Source: Verrucomicrobiota bacterium (GTDB lineage Bacteria; Verrucomicrobiota; Kiritimatiellia; SS1-B-03-39; UBA6053). Taken from it: a stretch of 64,000 nt of DNA. The first letter of the stretch is position 1. Every line of letters begins with the position of its first letter. The stretch is taken from positions 1-64,000 of the forward strand of contig JAFIGD010000004.1 in NCBI GenBank assembly GCA_020831625.1, read 5' to 3'. The notes beneath the pieces were generated by a model. The model was not told the origin of the DNA, made no database searches, and was given only the letters and a program-made list of their open reading frames with translations. Made by a program: the position numbers and the translations under genes. Below, piece after piece: positions 42,937-51,545 of this stretch.

Positions 42937-44835
42937 ATGAACCGTTCCCGCAGAAAGCGAAAGCGGTCCTCGAGTGTGCCGCCCCTTTCGGACGGAAGAC
43001 CGCCGATTCTGGATGCCGGCCTTCTGTCCGGGCTGGTTTTCTGCTCTCTTGTGACCGCCTTTTTGCTGGGAGGAACCGTGTTTTGGACTGCGGCCCCGGT
43101 GTTGGTGCCGGCACTTGTCCTGGTTTTGCTCTCCCAGGGGTTGGCGATGTTTTCAGGAACACCTCTAAAAATGGTGTTGCCTCCGGGTGGAGCCGTTTGG
43201 CTCGTCTTCTGGTCGTATGTCCTTTTCCGGGCAATTTGGATTCCCCGGATCCCCTATCAGGCCTGGTCGGTGTTTCTTTATGTCGGGGCCGTTTTTTTCC
43301 TGTATGTGACGCTGACGGACCTTTGTAACCGCCGTCACGCGGCGCGTTGGGTCATGGGGATGTTTTTCATCGCGGTGATTCTCCAGTCCATGTATGCCCT
43401 TTCGCTGCACTATCACGGGTTGAGGAATGTCCTCTGGCTGCAGCGGCCTGAAAGTTACGGTATGCGTGCCAGCGGCACCTTCATTTGTCCAAATCACTTC
43501 GCGCAGTTGTTACAGATGGGGCTTGTGTTGGCCGCGGCCTGTTTGATTTGGCCGGGGCTGGGAATCCCGTTGAAACTTGTGGCCGGATATTCAATTTTGG
43601 TGGCGTTGCCCTCGATTATTTTATCCGGTTCCCGTGCGGGCTGGTTGGGAATGGTTGTCGGGGTCGGGATTGTTTTACTGGGAGGGGCCCTAAGAAAAGG
43701 CTTTAAGGTGACCTTGCTGGCGATTGCCGCGTTGATCCCCGTTTCCCTGGGTGCGTTCTGGTCCCTTTACCGATATGTCCCGATGGTCCGGGACCGTGTA
43801 GAATTATCCAGACGGGCAGATGTCCGGTTCACCGCGCTTTGGCCTGACACGTGGCGGTTGATTGAGGGAGAAGGTTTCTGGGGGGCCGGTCCCGGGATGT
43901 TCAGACATCTCTTTGAACAATACCGACATCATTTTAATGTGCCCCGTTTATATTTGCGGCACGCCCATAACGAATTCCTTCATCTGATCGCCGACTATGG
44001 CTGGGTAATCTTTTTTGTGGTGGTTTTTGGCCTGTTGGTAATTGTCTGGACGTTTGTCTCGACCTGTTGGCGGGAGCGGAACAGCGCGCGTATGATGATT
44101 CCTTTGACGCTTCTGGCGTTACTTTTCGCGAAAGCCACTCATTCGGCGTTTGATTTCAATGTGCATGTGTTGGGCAATATCGTTCCGTTTGTGCTGCTGG
44201 TCGGAGGATTGTACGGGTATGGTCTGTATGAGGGCATTTGGAAGGTGCGTCCGCTCCCGACCGGGTTGGCGCGGCCGGTTCTTGGGATTTCAATGCTACT
44301 CACTCTGGGTGTCCTGCTGGGCGTTTCGGCGTTCGGGTGGTCCAACTGGGCCGAATACCGGATGGATCAGGCCAGGCGGCGGCAGGATATGGACGCGGAA
44401 AAACGGTATGCCGCGATGATCCGAACCTGGACGCCCTTCCATTGGCGCGGTTGGACCGAGTATGGTTTTCAACTTCGCAGCGAGGCTTTTTTGATTCGGG
44501 ATCCCGCGTTGCGAGCGGAAATTTCGGAGCAGGCTCGGACCGCATATGAAACCGCATTGCGTTGGAACCCTTATGACCGGATCGCCATGCTCGGTCTGGC
44601 TCAGTTGGATATCCGCGAAGGGAATCATGAAGAGGCTCTGGTGATACTCGAAACTCTGATTGTGCTGGATCCGCTGGATGAGCACGTGCGGACGCAATAT
44701 GCCCTAACCCTGCGGCGGCTTGGCCGCTATCCCGAGGCCCTGGAGGCTTTCCGTGAGGCAAGGCGGCTGGAGCCTGGCAACCGTCAGGCTCTGGCCAATA
44801 TTCGCTGGCTTGAGCAACAAATAAGCGGGAACTGA
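42937..44835 (+). CDS. O-antigen ligase/Wzy-type polymerase with TPR C-terminus
   Basis: A 632-aa membrane protein of the O-antigen ligase/polymerase superfamily. About ten helices occupy residues 30-480, with a large periplasmic loop holding the Wzy_C-type signature GEGFWGAGPGMFRHLFEQYR and LRHAHNEFLHLIADYG. After the last helix (~465-485) come TPRs (AYETALRWNPYDRIAMLGLAQL, HEEALVILETLIVLDP, YPEALEAFREARRLEPGN) in the final 150 residues. It would polymerise or attach the repeat units in the periplasm. ATG 42937 (8 bases after wza) is chosen; a TTG upstream lies in wza. The oxidoreductase begins two bases after its stop. Confidence 0.87.
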   Translation: MNRSRRKRKRSSSVPPLSDGRPPILDAGLLSGLVFCSLVTAFLLGGTVFWTAAPVLVPALVLVLLSQGLAMFSGTPLKMVLPPGGAVWLVFWSYVLFRAIWIPRIPYQAWSVFLYVGAVFFLYVTLTDLCNRRHAARWVMGMFFIAVILQSMYALSLHYHGLRNVLWLQRPESYGMRASGTFICPNHFAQLLQMGLVLAAACLIWPGLGIPLKLVAGYSILVALPSIILSGSRAGWLGMVVGVGIVLLGGALRKGFKVTLLAIAALIPVSLGAFWSLYRYVPMVRDRVELSRRADVRFTALWPDTWRLIEGEGFWGAGPGMFRHLFEQYRHHFNVPRLYLRHAHNEFLHLIADYGWVIFFVVVFGLLVIVWTFVSTCWRERNSARMMIPLTLLALLFAKATHSAFDFNVHVLGNIVPFVLLVGGLYGYGLYEGIWKVRPLPTGLARPVLGISMLLTLGVLLGVSAFGWSNWAEYRMDQARRRQDMDAEKRYAAMIRTWTPFHWRGWTEYGFQLRSEAFLIRDPALRAEISEQARTAYETALRWNPYDRIAMLGLAQLDIREGNHEEALVILETLIVLDPLDEHVRTQYALTLRRLGRYPEALEAFREARRLEPGNRQALANIRWLEQQISGN

Positions 44836-44837
44836 TC

Positions 44838-46166
44838 ATGACGAAGGTGGATGTGCTGATTGCGGGGGCCGGAGCTGGTGGGATTTGCGCGGCACTGGCG
44901 GCGGCGCGTTCCGGGGCCAGGGTCCTGCTTCTTGAGAAAGCGGATCAAATCGGTGGCACCGGGGTACATTCTCCCGTCTCATTGATTTGTAAATTCCACG
45001 GAACAGATCACCGTCCTGTCAATTTGGGGATTCACCGCGAACTGTTCCCCTTCGCCTATTTACACAGTACGCAGGATTTCAGACCTCAGGCTTTGCGGCT
45101 TACGTACGATGAGCGGGAGTTGTATCAGCGATATTTGATGTTGCTTTCTGCGGAGCCGCTTCTGACCGTCAGAACAGGGGAAGGGGTTCAATCCGTTCAC
45201 AGAGACGGGAGCCGTATAGGGCATGTGATAACCGATCTTGGTCGTGAAATAGCGGCCCGTGTCTTTATCGATGCCACTGCAAACGGCAATTTATCCGCGA
45301 TGGCTGACTGTCGGGCAATGAAAGGCCGAGAGGGGGACGGTGCCCTGCAAAGCGCGACGTTGGTGTTTGGGATGGGCAATGTCGATGTTCAGAAATTAAA
45401 GGTTGCTGAATTTAAAACCCGTGGAGGGCTTGCCAGCTTATGGAGGGAATTAAGCGATTTATACCGAAAAGCAAAAAAAGAGGGGCGTACCCGGAATCCG
45501 AAGTCCTCGGTTGTGGCGTTTCCGTATCCGGATGGAAAGCGTCTGCTGTTTAATTCCAATGAGGTTACCGGTGTGGACCCGACCGTTCCGGGTGCGGAGG
45601 AGGCCTCAAAAGAAAAGGGGCGGGAATTGGTGCAGGAACTGATTGAGATTCTTCGTGAACATCCCGCGTTTGAGAACGCGACCGTTGAATTTGTGGCCAA
45701 TAAGATGGGAATACGGGAGGGACGGCGCATTCTGGGGGATTATATTTTGACTGAGCAGGATTGCCTCGGGGAAGCCCGGTTTGATGACATGGTCGCGGCG
45801 TGCGCCTATGAGATTGATATACATGATCCCGGTGGCGGCCCGACCCGGATGGTGAATATTCCGGGCTCCGGATATTATCATATTCCGTATCGCAGTCTTG
45901 TGGCGGCGGATGCTGAGAACCTTCTGTTGGGGTCCCGTTGTATCAGCGGTACCCATGAGGCGCATTCTTCGTATCGGGTGATTTCTGGAGTCAGTGCTGT
46001 TGGTCAGGCCGCCGGAACCGCCGCCGCGCTTGCGGTGCGATATGCGAACGGGGATGTGCGGGCCGCACGGCCGGAATGGATACGGTTTGTATTGCGGGAG
46101 CAGGTTCAATTTGTCGAAGGGAATGTATACAGCCCTCCCGGTTGGAAAACACCTTACTCTGAATAG
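44838..46166 (+). CDS. FAD-dependent oxidoreductase
   Basis: A 442-aa flavoprotein with an N-terminal Rossmann motif (VLIAGAGAGGICAALAAARSGARVLLLEKADQ), a GGTGVHSPVS loop, and a C-terminal segment with YRVISGVSAVGQAAGTAAALAV typical of the FAD_oxidored group (PF12831-like). No signal peptide. The substrate is unknown. Members are abundant in Planctomycetota and Verrucomicrobiota and often linked to sugar metabolism. Two bases after the ligase/polymerase stop, so it is expressed with exopolysaccharide locus 1 and may modify a sugar or lipid precursor. Its 3' end overlaps the convergent rsmD by 13 bases. Confidence 0.85.
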   Translation: MTKVDVLIAGAGAGGICAALAAARSGARVLLLEKADQIGGTGVHSPVSLICKFHGTDHRPVNLGIHRELFPFAYLHSTQDFRPQALRLTYDERELYQRYLMLLSAEPLLTVRTGEGVQSVHRDGSRIGHVITDLGREIAARVFIDATANGNLSAMADCRAMKGREGDGALQSATLVFGMGNVDVQKLKVAEFKTRGGLASLWRELSDLYRKAKKEGRTRNPKSSVVAFPYPDGKRLLFNSNEVTGVDPTVPGAEEASKEKGRELVQELIEILREHPAFENATVEFVANKMGIREGRRILGDYILTEQDCLGEARFDDMVAACAYEIDIHDPGGGPTRMVNIPGSGYYHIPYRSLVAADAENLLLGSRCISGTHEAHSSYRVISGVSAVGQAAGTAAALAVRYANGDVRAARPEWIRFVLREQVQFVEGNVYSPPGWKTPYSE

Positions 46167-46720
46167 TCTAAAAACAATATTGCTGTGCTTCCGTACTCTT
46201 CTTTGCGCATTAGATTCCAAGGGTTGGGCAGAACCGGGCGGGTGCGTCCGCCGACTTCAAGAATCAGGATGCCGTCCTCTTTCAAAATACGGCTTTGTTC
46301 CATCGTGCGAAGAAGTTCCTGAAGCTCCTCGTTTTTCCGCATTTTATCGTAAGGCGGATCCGCAAAAACCAGATCCGCAGATTCCGGACCGGAGCCGCGA
46401 AGAAAGGAAAGCACCTCCTGTGTTTTCACAGCTCCACGCGTAGTGACTCCCGCCGGGGCCAGGCGCGCGAAATTCTGTGAGATGAGTGCGGCGGTGGCGG
46501 GATGTTTCTCGACCCAGGTCACGTGTTCCGCGCCCCGGCTCGCGGCCTCAAGTCCCAGTGATCCGGAGCCGGCATATAGATCGATCACCTGCGCATCCGG
46601 GATCAAATCCCGAAGGATGGCGAAGACACTTTCGCGGACCCGGTCGGTGGTGGGCCGGGTTATATTTCCGGGCGGCGTCTCGATCCGCAGACCCCGGGCC
46701 TGACCTCCAGTGATGTGCAT
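46154..46720 (-). CDS. rsmD: 16S rRNA (guanine(966)-N(2))-methyltransferase
   Basis: A 188-aa SAM-dependent methyltransferase modifying G966 of 16S rRNA. The start MHITGGQARGLRIETPPG, the SAM-binding IDLYAGSGSLGLEAASRGAEHV and the catalytic DPPY (in VFADPPYDK) are classic RsmD features; length is normal. It lies between the exopolysaccharide oxidoreductase (convergent, 13-base overlap) and a same-strand glycosyltransferase 3 bases upstream. Housekeeping gene with no obvious tie to its neighbours. Confidence 0.93.
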   Translation of the reverse strand: MHITGGQARGLRIETPPGNITRPTTDRVRESVFAILRDLIPDAQVIDLYAGSGSLGLEAASRGAEHVTWVEKHPATAALISQNFARLAPAGVTTRGAVKTQEVLSFLRGSGPESADLVFADPPYDKMRKNEELQELLRTMEQSRILKEDGILILEVGGRTRPVLPNPWNLMRKEEYGSTAILFLDYSE

Positions 46721-46723
46721 GTG

Positions 46724-47419
46724 TTAATCCGTGATCCGGTATTTGAAAATACACCAAATGGCCCGGAATCCGTCTTTCCAGGTGATTTTTTTTCCTTCCT
46801 CATAACTTCGCCCGTAATAACTGATAGGCACTTCGTAGATGACCGCCTTGCGCCGTGCCAGCTTCGCGGTCACTTCCACTTCAAACCCGAAACGCTCCTC
46901 TTTCAGGTTCAGAGATTGAATAATGTCGCGCTTAAACACTTTGTAGCAGACCTCCATATCGGTCAGGTTGATGTTGGTCATCATGTTTGAAAGCATCGTT
47001 AGAAATTTATTTCCGACATAATGCCAATAATAGACCACCCGGTGAGCCCCGCCGCCAAGGAAGCGGGAGCCGTAGACGACATCCGCGCGCCCCTGCAGGA
47101 TCGGGGCGAGAAGTTTGGGGTAGTCTTTGGGGTCATATTCCAGATCCGCATCCTGAATCAGCACAATGTCCCCGGTGGCTTTGGCGAACCCGGTATGAAG
47201 CGCCGCGCCCTTGCCCCGGTTGACCGCGTGAAGATCGATGACCACATCCGGGAATTGTTGCGCCAGTTTTGGAAGCAGATCACGGGTGCCGTCACTGGAA
47301 CCGTCATCGACCAGAATGATTTCGCGGTCCAGACCCGTGTCCACTTCACGTACGGCATTTAAGAGTTCCGCCAGAGTGCTGACTTCGTTGTATACCGGAA
47401 TAATGATCGATAGTTTCAT
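46724..47419 (-). CDS. Family 2 glycosyltransferase (DPM1/Ppm-like)
   Basis: A 231-aa GT-A glycosyltransferase. N-terminal [25 protein letters not shown] (residues 37-45), and the metal/nucleotide motif QDADLEYDP are intact. The C-terminal half has [21 protein letters not shown] and a [15 protein letters not shown] end typical of polyprenyl-phosphate mannose/glucose synthases without the C-terminal TM domain. It would transfer a hexose from a nucleotide sugar to a lipid carrier at the cytoplasmic face. It is the only glycosyltransferase in the window, so it might help the nearby polysaccharide loci, though it is on the opposite strand and adjacent to rsmD. Confidence 0.88.
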   Translation of the reverse strand: MKLSIIIPVYNEVSTLAELLNAVREVDTGLDREIILVDDGSSDGTRDLLPKLAQQFPDVVIDLHAVNRGKGAALHTGFAKATGDIVLIQDADLEYDPKDYPKLLAPILQGRADVVYGSRFLGGGAHRVVYYWHYVGNKFLTMLSNMMTNINLTDMEVCYKVFKRDIIQSLNLKEERFGFEVEVTAKLARRKAVIYEVPISYYGRSYEEGKKITWKDGFRAIWCIFKYRITD

Positions 47420-47575
47420 AAGGGATCTCTAATGTTTTCTTTTTGGAGTAAAAGGAAAAAACGAAAAGAGTGAAGGGAATTCAATTTATGCCCGGGTTGT
47501 TTCGAATGCCTGAATTTCATGCGGGAAAGAGCGGGTGTGATTCCTTTACAAGACGGGAGGAACAGAGTAAGCGGA

Positions 47576-49546
47576 ATGGGCTTCATGACCGACAACGTTT
47601 CCAGAATCCATATTCCTTTTCACAGTGCCCTGCGCATGCTGGGTGGATATTTCCGCGTTCGGGTTCTGGAGCAAATCCGCTCTATCTCTTTTATTTTAGT
47701 GTATTTACTGGGGTTTCAAATTCTTGTACTGGGCACAACCCCGGCCAATGCGCTGCAACTGACGCTCGGGATCGGCATGGTGGTTTTCGGACTGATGTTT
47801 TTTCTGGAGGGTTTAATTCTGGGGCTAATGCCGCTCGGAGAGCAGGTTGGCGTGCAGTTGCCCCAGAAAGCCGGCGTGGTGCTGATTGCGCTGTTCGGGC
47901 TGTTGCTCGGGGTGGGCGCGACGTTTGCCGAACCGGCGATCGCGTCCCTGCGGGCGGCGGGGCTTTCGGTGACACCCTGGGACGCTCCGCTGCTGTATTG
48001 GATGCTGGAGCGCGCGCCCGGCCAACTGGTGGCCGCCATCGGCGGCGGTGTGGGGGTGGCGGTGGCGTTCGGGATGTTGCGCTTTTATTTGGGGCTGCCG
48101 ATCAAGCCTTTTGTTTACGTCCTGATTCCCTTGCTGCTTTTGGTTTCGGTCTATTGCGCGCTGGATGAAAATCTGGTTTCGATACTGGGGCTGGCCTGGG
48201 ACGCCGGGGCGGTGACAACGGGGGCGGTGACCGTTCCGCTGGTGCTGGCCCTGGGGATCGGTATTTCCCGGGCCACGGGTAAACAGGACCGTGCCACCGC
48301 CGGCTTCGGCGTGGTGATGCTGGCGTCCGCATTTCCGGTGCTGGGAGTGATGCTCTTGGGAATCCATCTCAACCAGCAGGCTCCACGCCCGCAAAGCGAA
48401 GCGGATTTCTTTTCGCAGGAGAATCGGAAGAGCGCGATACTCTGGGTCGGATCTGAAGAGGGGCTGACGCTGCTGGCGTTTGAACGGGGAACGGAGACAG
48501 GCCGCCAGGCGCTGTTTCCCGGCGAGGTGTCAGAGCCGCACACGGAACAAGCCCCTCCCGTGATTTCTCCGGGGCTTTCATTAATGCCGGTGATTCGCAC
48601 GGAATCCGGACATGCTGTGCGCTCGGTGCTTCCGTTGACGTTTTTATTGCTGGTCGTTTTGATGCTCTGGCTCCGCAGCCGTCCCCGGCACGGGGACGAG
48701 GTGGCGCTGGGTGTCTTTTTCGCATGGCTGGGCATGAGCCTGCTGACCAGCGGGATCCGGCTGGGGCTGGCTCCGCTGGGGGATGAGGTGGGCCGCCCGC
48801 TTCCCCGTCTGTTCCGCAGTGTGGCGCGTGAGGAAGGCCGCTTGATTTTTGAACCGTTTGACCCGGACCTTGTCTTTTCCGCAGTGGCCTCCGACGGGCG
48901 CGTCGACCGCTTTTTTTATCTTCAGGAATCGGCCGGGGTTCCGCGGGCCGTGCCTTTTGATCCCGAGCGTTTTGATCCGGCACGGATGCGTTATGAACAT
49001 ATTCTCAAACGTCCGCCGCTCTTCGGTCCGGAACTCACGCTGGCTGGAATCGCCCTGGTGTTGATGTTCGCATTCGGTTTGGGCTACGGGTCCACGCTCG
49101 CGGAACCGGCGCTGCGTGCGCTGGGGCGGACGGTGGAGGAACTCACGGTGGGCACGATCCGCCGTGTGGGCGTCGTGCGGGCGGTTTCTCTGGGGGTGGG
49201 CGTCGGGCTGGTGATCGGAGTCAGCCGAATTTTGTACGACCTCCCCATGATCTGGCTTTTACTGCCGCCTTATTTGTGTTTGCTGCCGCTGACCTTTTGG
49301 AGTGATGAGGATTTCGCCGCCATTGCCTGGGACTGCGGCGGGGTCACGACCGGAAGCATCACCGTGCCGCTGGTTTTGGCGATGGGGCTGGGCATTGGCA
49401 GCGAGTTAAAGGTAATCGACGGTTTCGGGGTTCTGGCGATGGCATCCGCCTATCCAATTATTTCAGTTTTGCTGTATGGTTTATGGATGCAACGGCGTCA
49501 GGCCAGAAGCCTCATGGGGACGGAAGGAGATGTGGACCATGAATAA
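47576..49546 (+). CDS. Tandem DUF1538 membrane protein
   Basis: A 656-aa protein made of two related halves of about 230-250 residues. Both contain an AEPA motif (GATFAEPAIASLR / GSTLAEPALRALG) and a WDAGAVTTGAVTVPLVLALGIGI / WDCGGVTTGSITVPLVLAMGLGI pair, the hallmark of DUF1538. A ~200-residue non-hydrophobic insert separates them (residues ~245-450). It is probably a channel or transporter; substrate unknown. The start is uncertain: ATG 47576 follows GGGAGG by 15 bases, 47585 is close by, and 47519 has no visible ribosome site. Its stop overlaps the PII-like gene by 8 bases. DUF1538 genes are known to neighbour PII-type regulators. Confidence 0.82.
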   Translation: MGFMTDNVSRIHIPFHSALRMLGGYFRVRVLEQIRSISFILVYLLGFQILVLGTTPANALQLTLGIGMVVFGLMFFLEGLILGLMPLGEQVGVQLPQKAGVVLIALFGLLLGVGATFAEPAIASLRAAGLSVTPWDAPLLYWMLERAPGQLVAAIGGGVGVAVAFGMLRFYLGLPIKPFVYVLIPLLLLVSVYCALDENLVSILGLAWDAGAVTTGAVTVPLVLALGIGISRATGKQDRATAGFGVVMLASAFPVLGVMLLGIHLNQQAPRPQSEADFFSQENRKSAILWVGSEEGLTLLAFERGTETGRQALFPGEVSEPHTEQAPPVISPGLSLMPVIRTESGHAVRSVLPLTFLLLVVLMLWLRSRPRHGDEVALGVFFAWLGMSLLTSGIRLGLAPLGDEVGRPLPRLFRSVAREEGRLIFEPFDPDLVFSAVASDGRVDRFFYLQESAGVPRAVPFDPERFDPARMRYEHILKRPPLFGPELTLAGIALVLMFAFGLGYGSTLAEPALRALGRTVEELTVGTIRRVGVVRAVSLGVGVGLVIGVSRILYDLPMIWLLLPPYLCLLPLTFWSDEDFAAIAWDCGGVTTGSITVPLVLAMGLGIGSELKVIDGFGVLAMASAYPIISVLLYGLWMQRRQARSLMGTEGDVDHE

Positions 49547-50669
49547 CCCGTTTACGGATCCCCGGGAGGTCGTGCGCATCACCTGCATGGTTCATCAACG
49601 CCTGAACCCTGTCACCATTGAGGCTTTGCGGGATGTCGGCGCGCATACGGTTCTTTCCGAGAGCGCCCGGTGTGTGCGTCAGGAGAGTCTGCCGCCTTCG
49701 GTTCTGAAATTCGGAAGCCGTTTGCGTCATCAGGACGCTCCCATGGATATTTTCCGAACCACGGTGGCGCGTGATTACGCGCTCGGCGCGGTCCGGGGGC
49801 TGCGGGACGCGCTGGAGCTGGATAAACCGGGGCGGGGTTCGGTTTTCGTTCAGGATATTCAGGAGTACAGTATTTTATCCCCGGCGGAAGTTCCGGAATC
49901 AACCCTTGGTTTGGATGACGGGACGCTGCTCAATGATTTAACCCTGATGACTGGAATCGTGTCCACGGTCGGCAGTGCGGAGGCACTGGCACGGATCGCG
50001 CTGCGGCTGGGCGCGGGTGTTCCGGTGCTGACGCTGGGGCAGGGTACCGGAATCCGCGACCGGCTGGGGCTTTTACGGATCGCCATTCCCCCCGAAAAAG
50101 AATTGCTGCACCTGATTGTGCCGTCTCAGGACGCGCCCGGCTTGACGCGGCTTCTGATAGACGACGGACGGTTGGACCGGCCGGGAGGCGGATTCTTATA
50201 TCAGACCCGCGTCCGCGCGGCGGTTGTGGATTCGCTGGTCCGTATCGGACATCAGGAACATGCCGCGAGTATGGAGCAACTTATTGCGGCGGTGGATGAT
50301 TTGAAACGCGGAACCGGCTGGCGAAGGCGCTTCGCGGGGATGGATCCGCTGCAGGAGGGGGGCAGCAAGACGCGCAGGAATCACAGAGAAATCACGTTCA
50401 TCTGTCCCGAGGGCCGCGCCGATGCGTTTGTACATGCGGCGCTGAACACCGGAGCGGCCGGCGCAACCGTGACGAAAGTGCGTTGCCTGAGTTTCAGTGA
50501 TGTGGAGGGCGGGATCGCGGCGCGGGAGCGGGGCGTTTTGTGTATTCCCGCTGCTTTGGAGGAACGGGTTATGGAGGCGCTGCTTGTGGAGGCGGGCCGG
50601 GACGGAGAGTACGCCACACGTCTTCAGGTGTTGGACGCCCCGTCGGTTTTTTCTCATCAACGAACGTAA
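49539..50669 (+). CDS. PII-like multi-repeat protein linked to DUF1538
   Basis: A 376-aa cytoplasmic protein that seems to contain PII-like ferredoxin-fold units. The clearest is residues ~140-226 (IVSTVGSAEALARIALRLGAG, GQGTGIRDRLGLLRIAIPPEKELLHLIVP, DRPGGGFLYQTRV), which follows the PII layout with the usual GxGxG and PxKE motifs. Residues ~284-375 are a second unit (EITFICPEGRADAFVHAALNTGAAGATVTKVR). Residues ~10-130 may be a third, divergent one. ATG 49539 follows a strong GGAAGGAGAT; longer starts lie in the upstream gene. Coupled to the DUF1538 gene by an 8-base overlap, it probably regulates that membrane protein in response to a nucleotide or metabolite. Confidence 0.75.
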   Translation: MNNPFTDPREVVRITCMVHQRLNPVTIEALRDVGAHTVLSESARCVRQESLPPSVLKFGSRLRHQDAPMDIFRTTVARDYALGAVRGLRDALELDKPGRGSVFVQDIQEYSILSPAEVPESTLGLDDGTLLNDLTLMTGIVSTVGSAEALARIALRLGAGVPVLTLGQGTGIRDRLGLLRIAIPPEKELLHLIVPSQDAPGLTRLLIDDGRLDRPGGGFLYQTRVRAAVVDSLVRIGHQEHAASMEQLIAAVDDLKRGTGWRRRFAGMDPLQEGGSKTRRNHREITFICPEGRADAFVHAALNTGAAGATVTKVRCLSFSDVEGGIAARERGVLCIPAALEERVMEALLVEAGRDGEYATRLQVLDAPSVFSHQRT

Positions 50670-50678
50670 GGAGTTATT

Positions 50679-51488
50679 ATGAAGGGTACTTTGGTTTTTA
50701 TCGGCGCCGGGAACATGGCGGAGGCATTATTGCAGGGTATTTTATCCGCCGGGCTGTGGCGGCCGGAGGACGTGTGTCTCACGGACGTTCGTCCTGAACG
50801 CCTTGCTGAACTCAAGGCCCGGTTCGGTGTCAGGACTTCAACAGATAACGCGGAGGCGGTGCGGGGCGCGTCGGTGATTTTCCTTTGTGTGAAGCCGCAA
50901 CAGATTCCGGACGTTCTTTCGCCTCTGAAAGGTGCGGGCGCAGAGGCTCTCTGGGTAAGCATTGCCGCCGGGGTTACCCTCGGCACGATTGAGCATTTGT
51001 TGGGAGAGGGATGCCGGGTGGTCCGGGTGATGCCGAATACGCCGGCGCTGGTGCAGTGCGGGGCGGCGGGGTACTGTGGCGGGACGCATGCCTCCGAGCC
51101 TGATCTGCAGGTGGTCCAACGCTGTCTGGAGAGCGTGGGCATGGCGGTGCGGGTTTCGGAGCCGGATTTGCACGCGGTGACGGCGCTGAGCGGCAGCGGG
51201 CCCGCGTATGTGTTCTACTTAGTGGAGGCGATGCTTCAGGGAGGGGCCTCTCTCGGGATGGACCCTGAAACCGCCCGGGCTCTGGTGGTGCAAACGGTCA
51301 AAGGCGCGGCCGAACTGCTGACGGCCCAACCGACGGTCTCTCCCGGGGAACTCCGGGAGCGGGTTACCTCAAAAGGTGGAACCACTGCCGCGGCCATTGC
51401 CGAGTTTAATTCGCGGGGTGTGGGGGAGGGGCTTACCCGGGGAGTGCTTGCCGCTGCGGCGCGGTCTGTTGAATTAGCCGGTGAATGA
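50679..51488 (+). CDS. proC: Pyrroline-5-carboxylate reductase
   Basis: NAD(P)H-dependent last enzyme of proline synthesis, 269 aa. N-terminal Rossmann motif FIGAGNMAEALLQGIL, then VKPQQ, VRVMPNTPALV, and the C-terminal family signature ALSGSGPAYVFYLVEAM followed by SKGGTTAAAIAEF. Length typical. ATG 50679 follows AAGGAG that overlaps the stop of the PII-like gene (9-base gap), so the DUF1538-PII-proC trio is probably one operon. This hints that the trio concerns nitrogen or amino-acid balance, but that is inference. Confidence 0.94.
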   Translation: MKGTLVFIGAGNMAEALLQGILSAGLWRPEDVCLTDVRPERLAELKARFGVRTSTDNAEAVRGASVIFLCVKPQQIPDVLSPLKGAGAEALWVSIAAGVTLGTIEHLLGEGCRVVRVMPNTPALVQCGAAGYCGGTHASEPDLQVVQRCLESVGMAVRVSEPDLHAVTALSGSGPAYVFYLVEAMLQGGASLGMDPETARALVVQTVKGAAELLTAQPTVSPGELRERVTSKGGTTAAAIAEFNSRGVGEGLTRGVLAAAARSVELAGE

Positions 51489-51530
51489 GCCTCTTCCCCC
51501 CGGTCCGGGCGGCAGGTTTTTCGAATAAAT

Positions 51531-51543
51531 TCCCTTCGAGGGA
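51531..51543. terminator. Weak hairpin between convergent proC and exopolysaccharide locus 2
   Basis: TCCCT-TCG-AGGGA, a 5-bp stem with a 3-base loop in the 57-base convergent gap. AT-rich bases follow on both sides but there is no strong T-run, so termination is uncertain. Confidence 0.3.
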
Positions 51544-51545
51544 CA

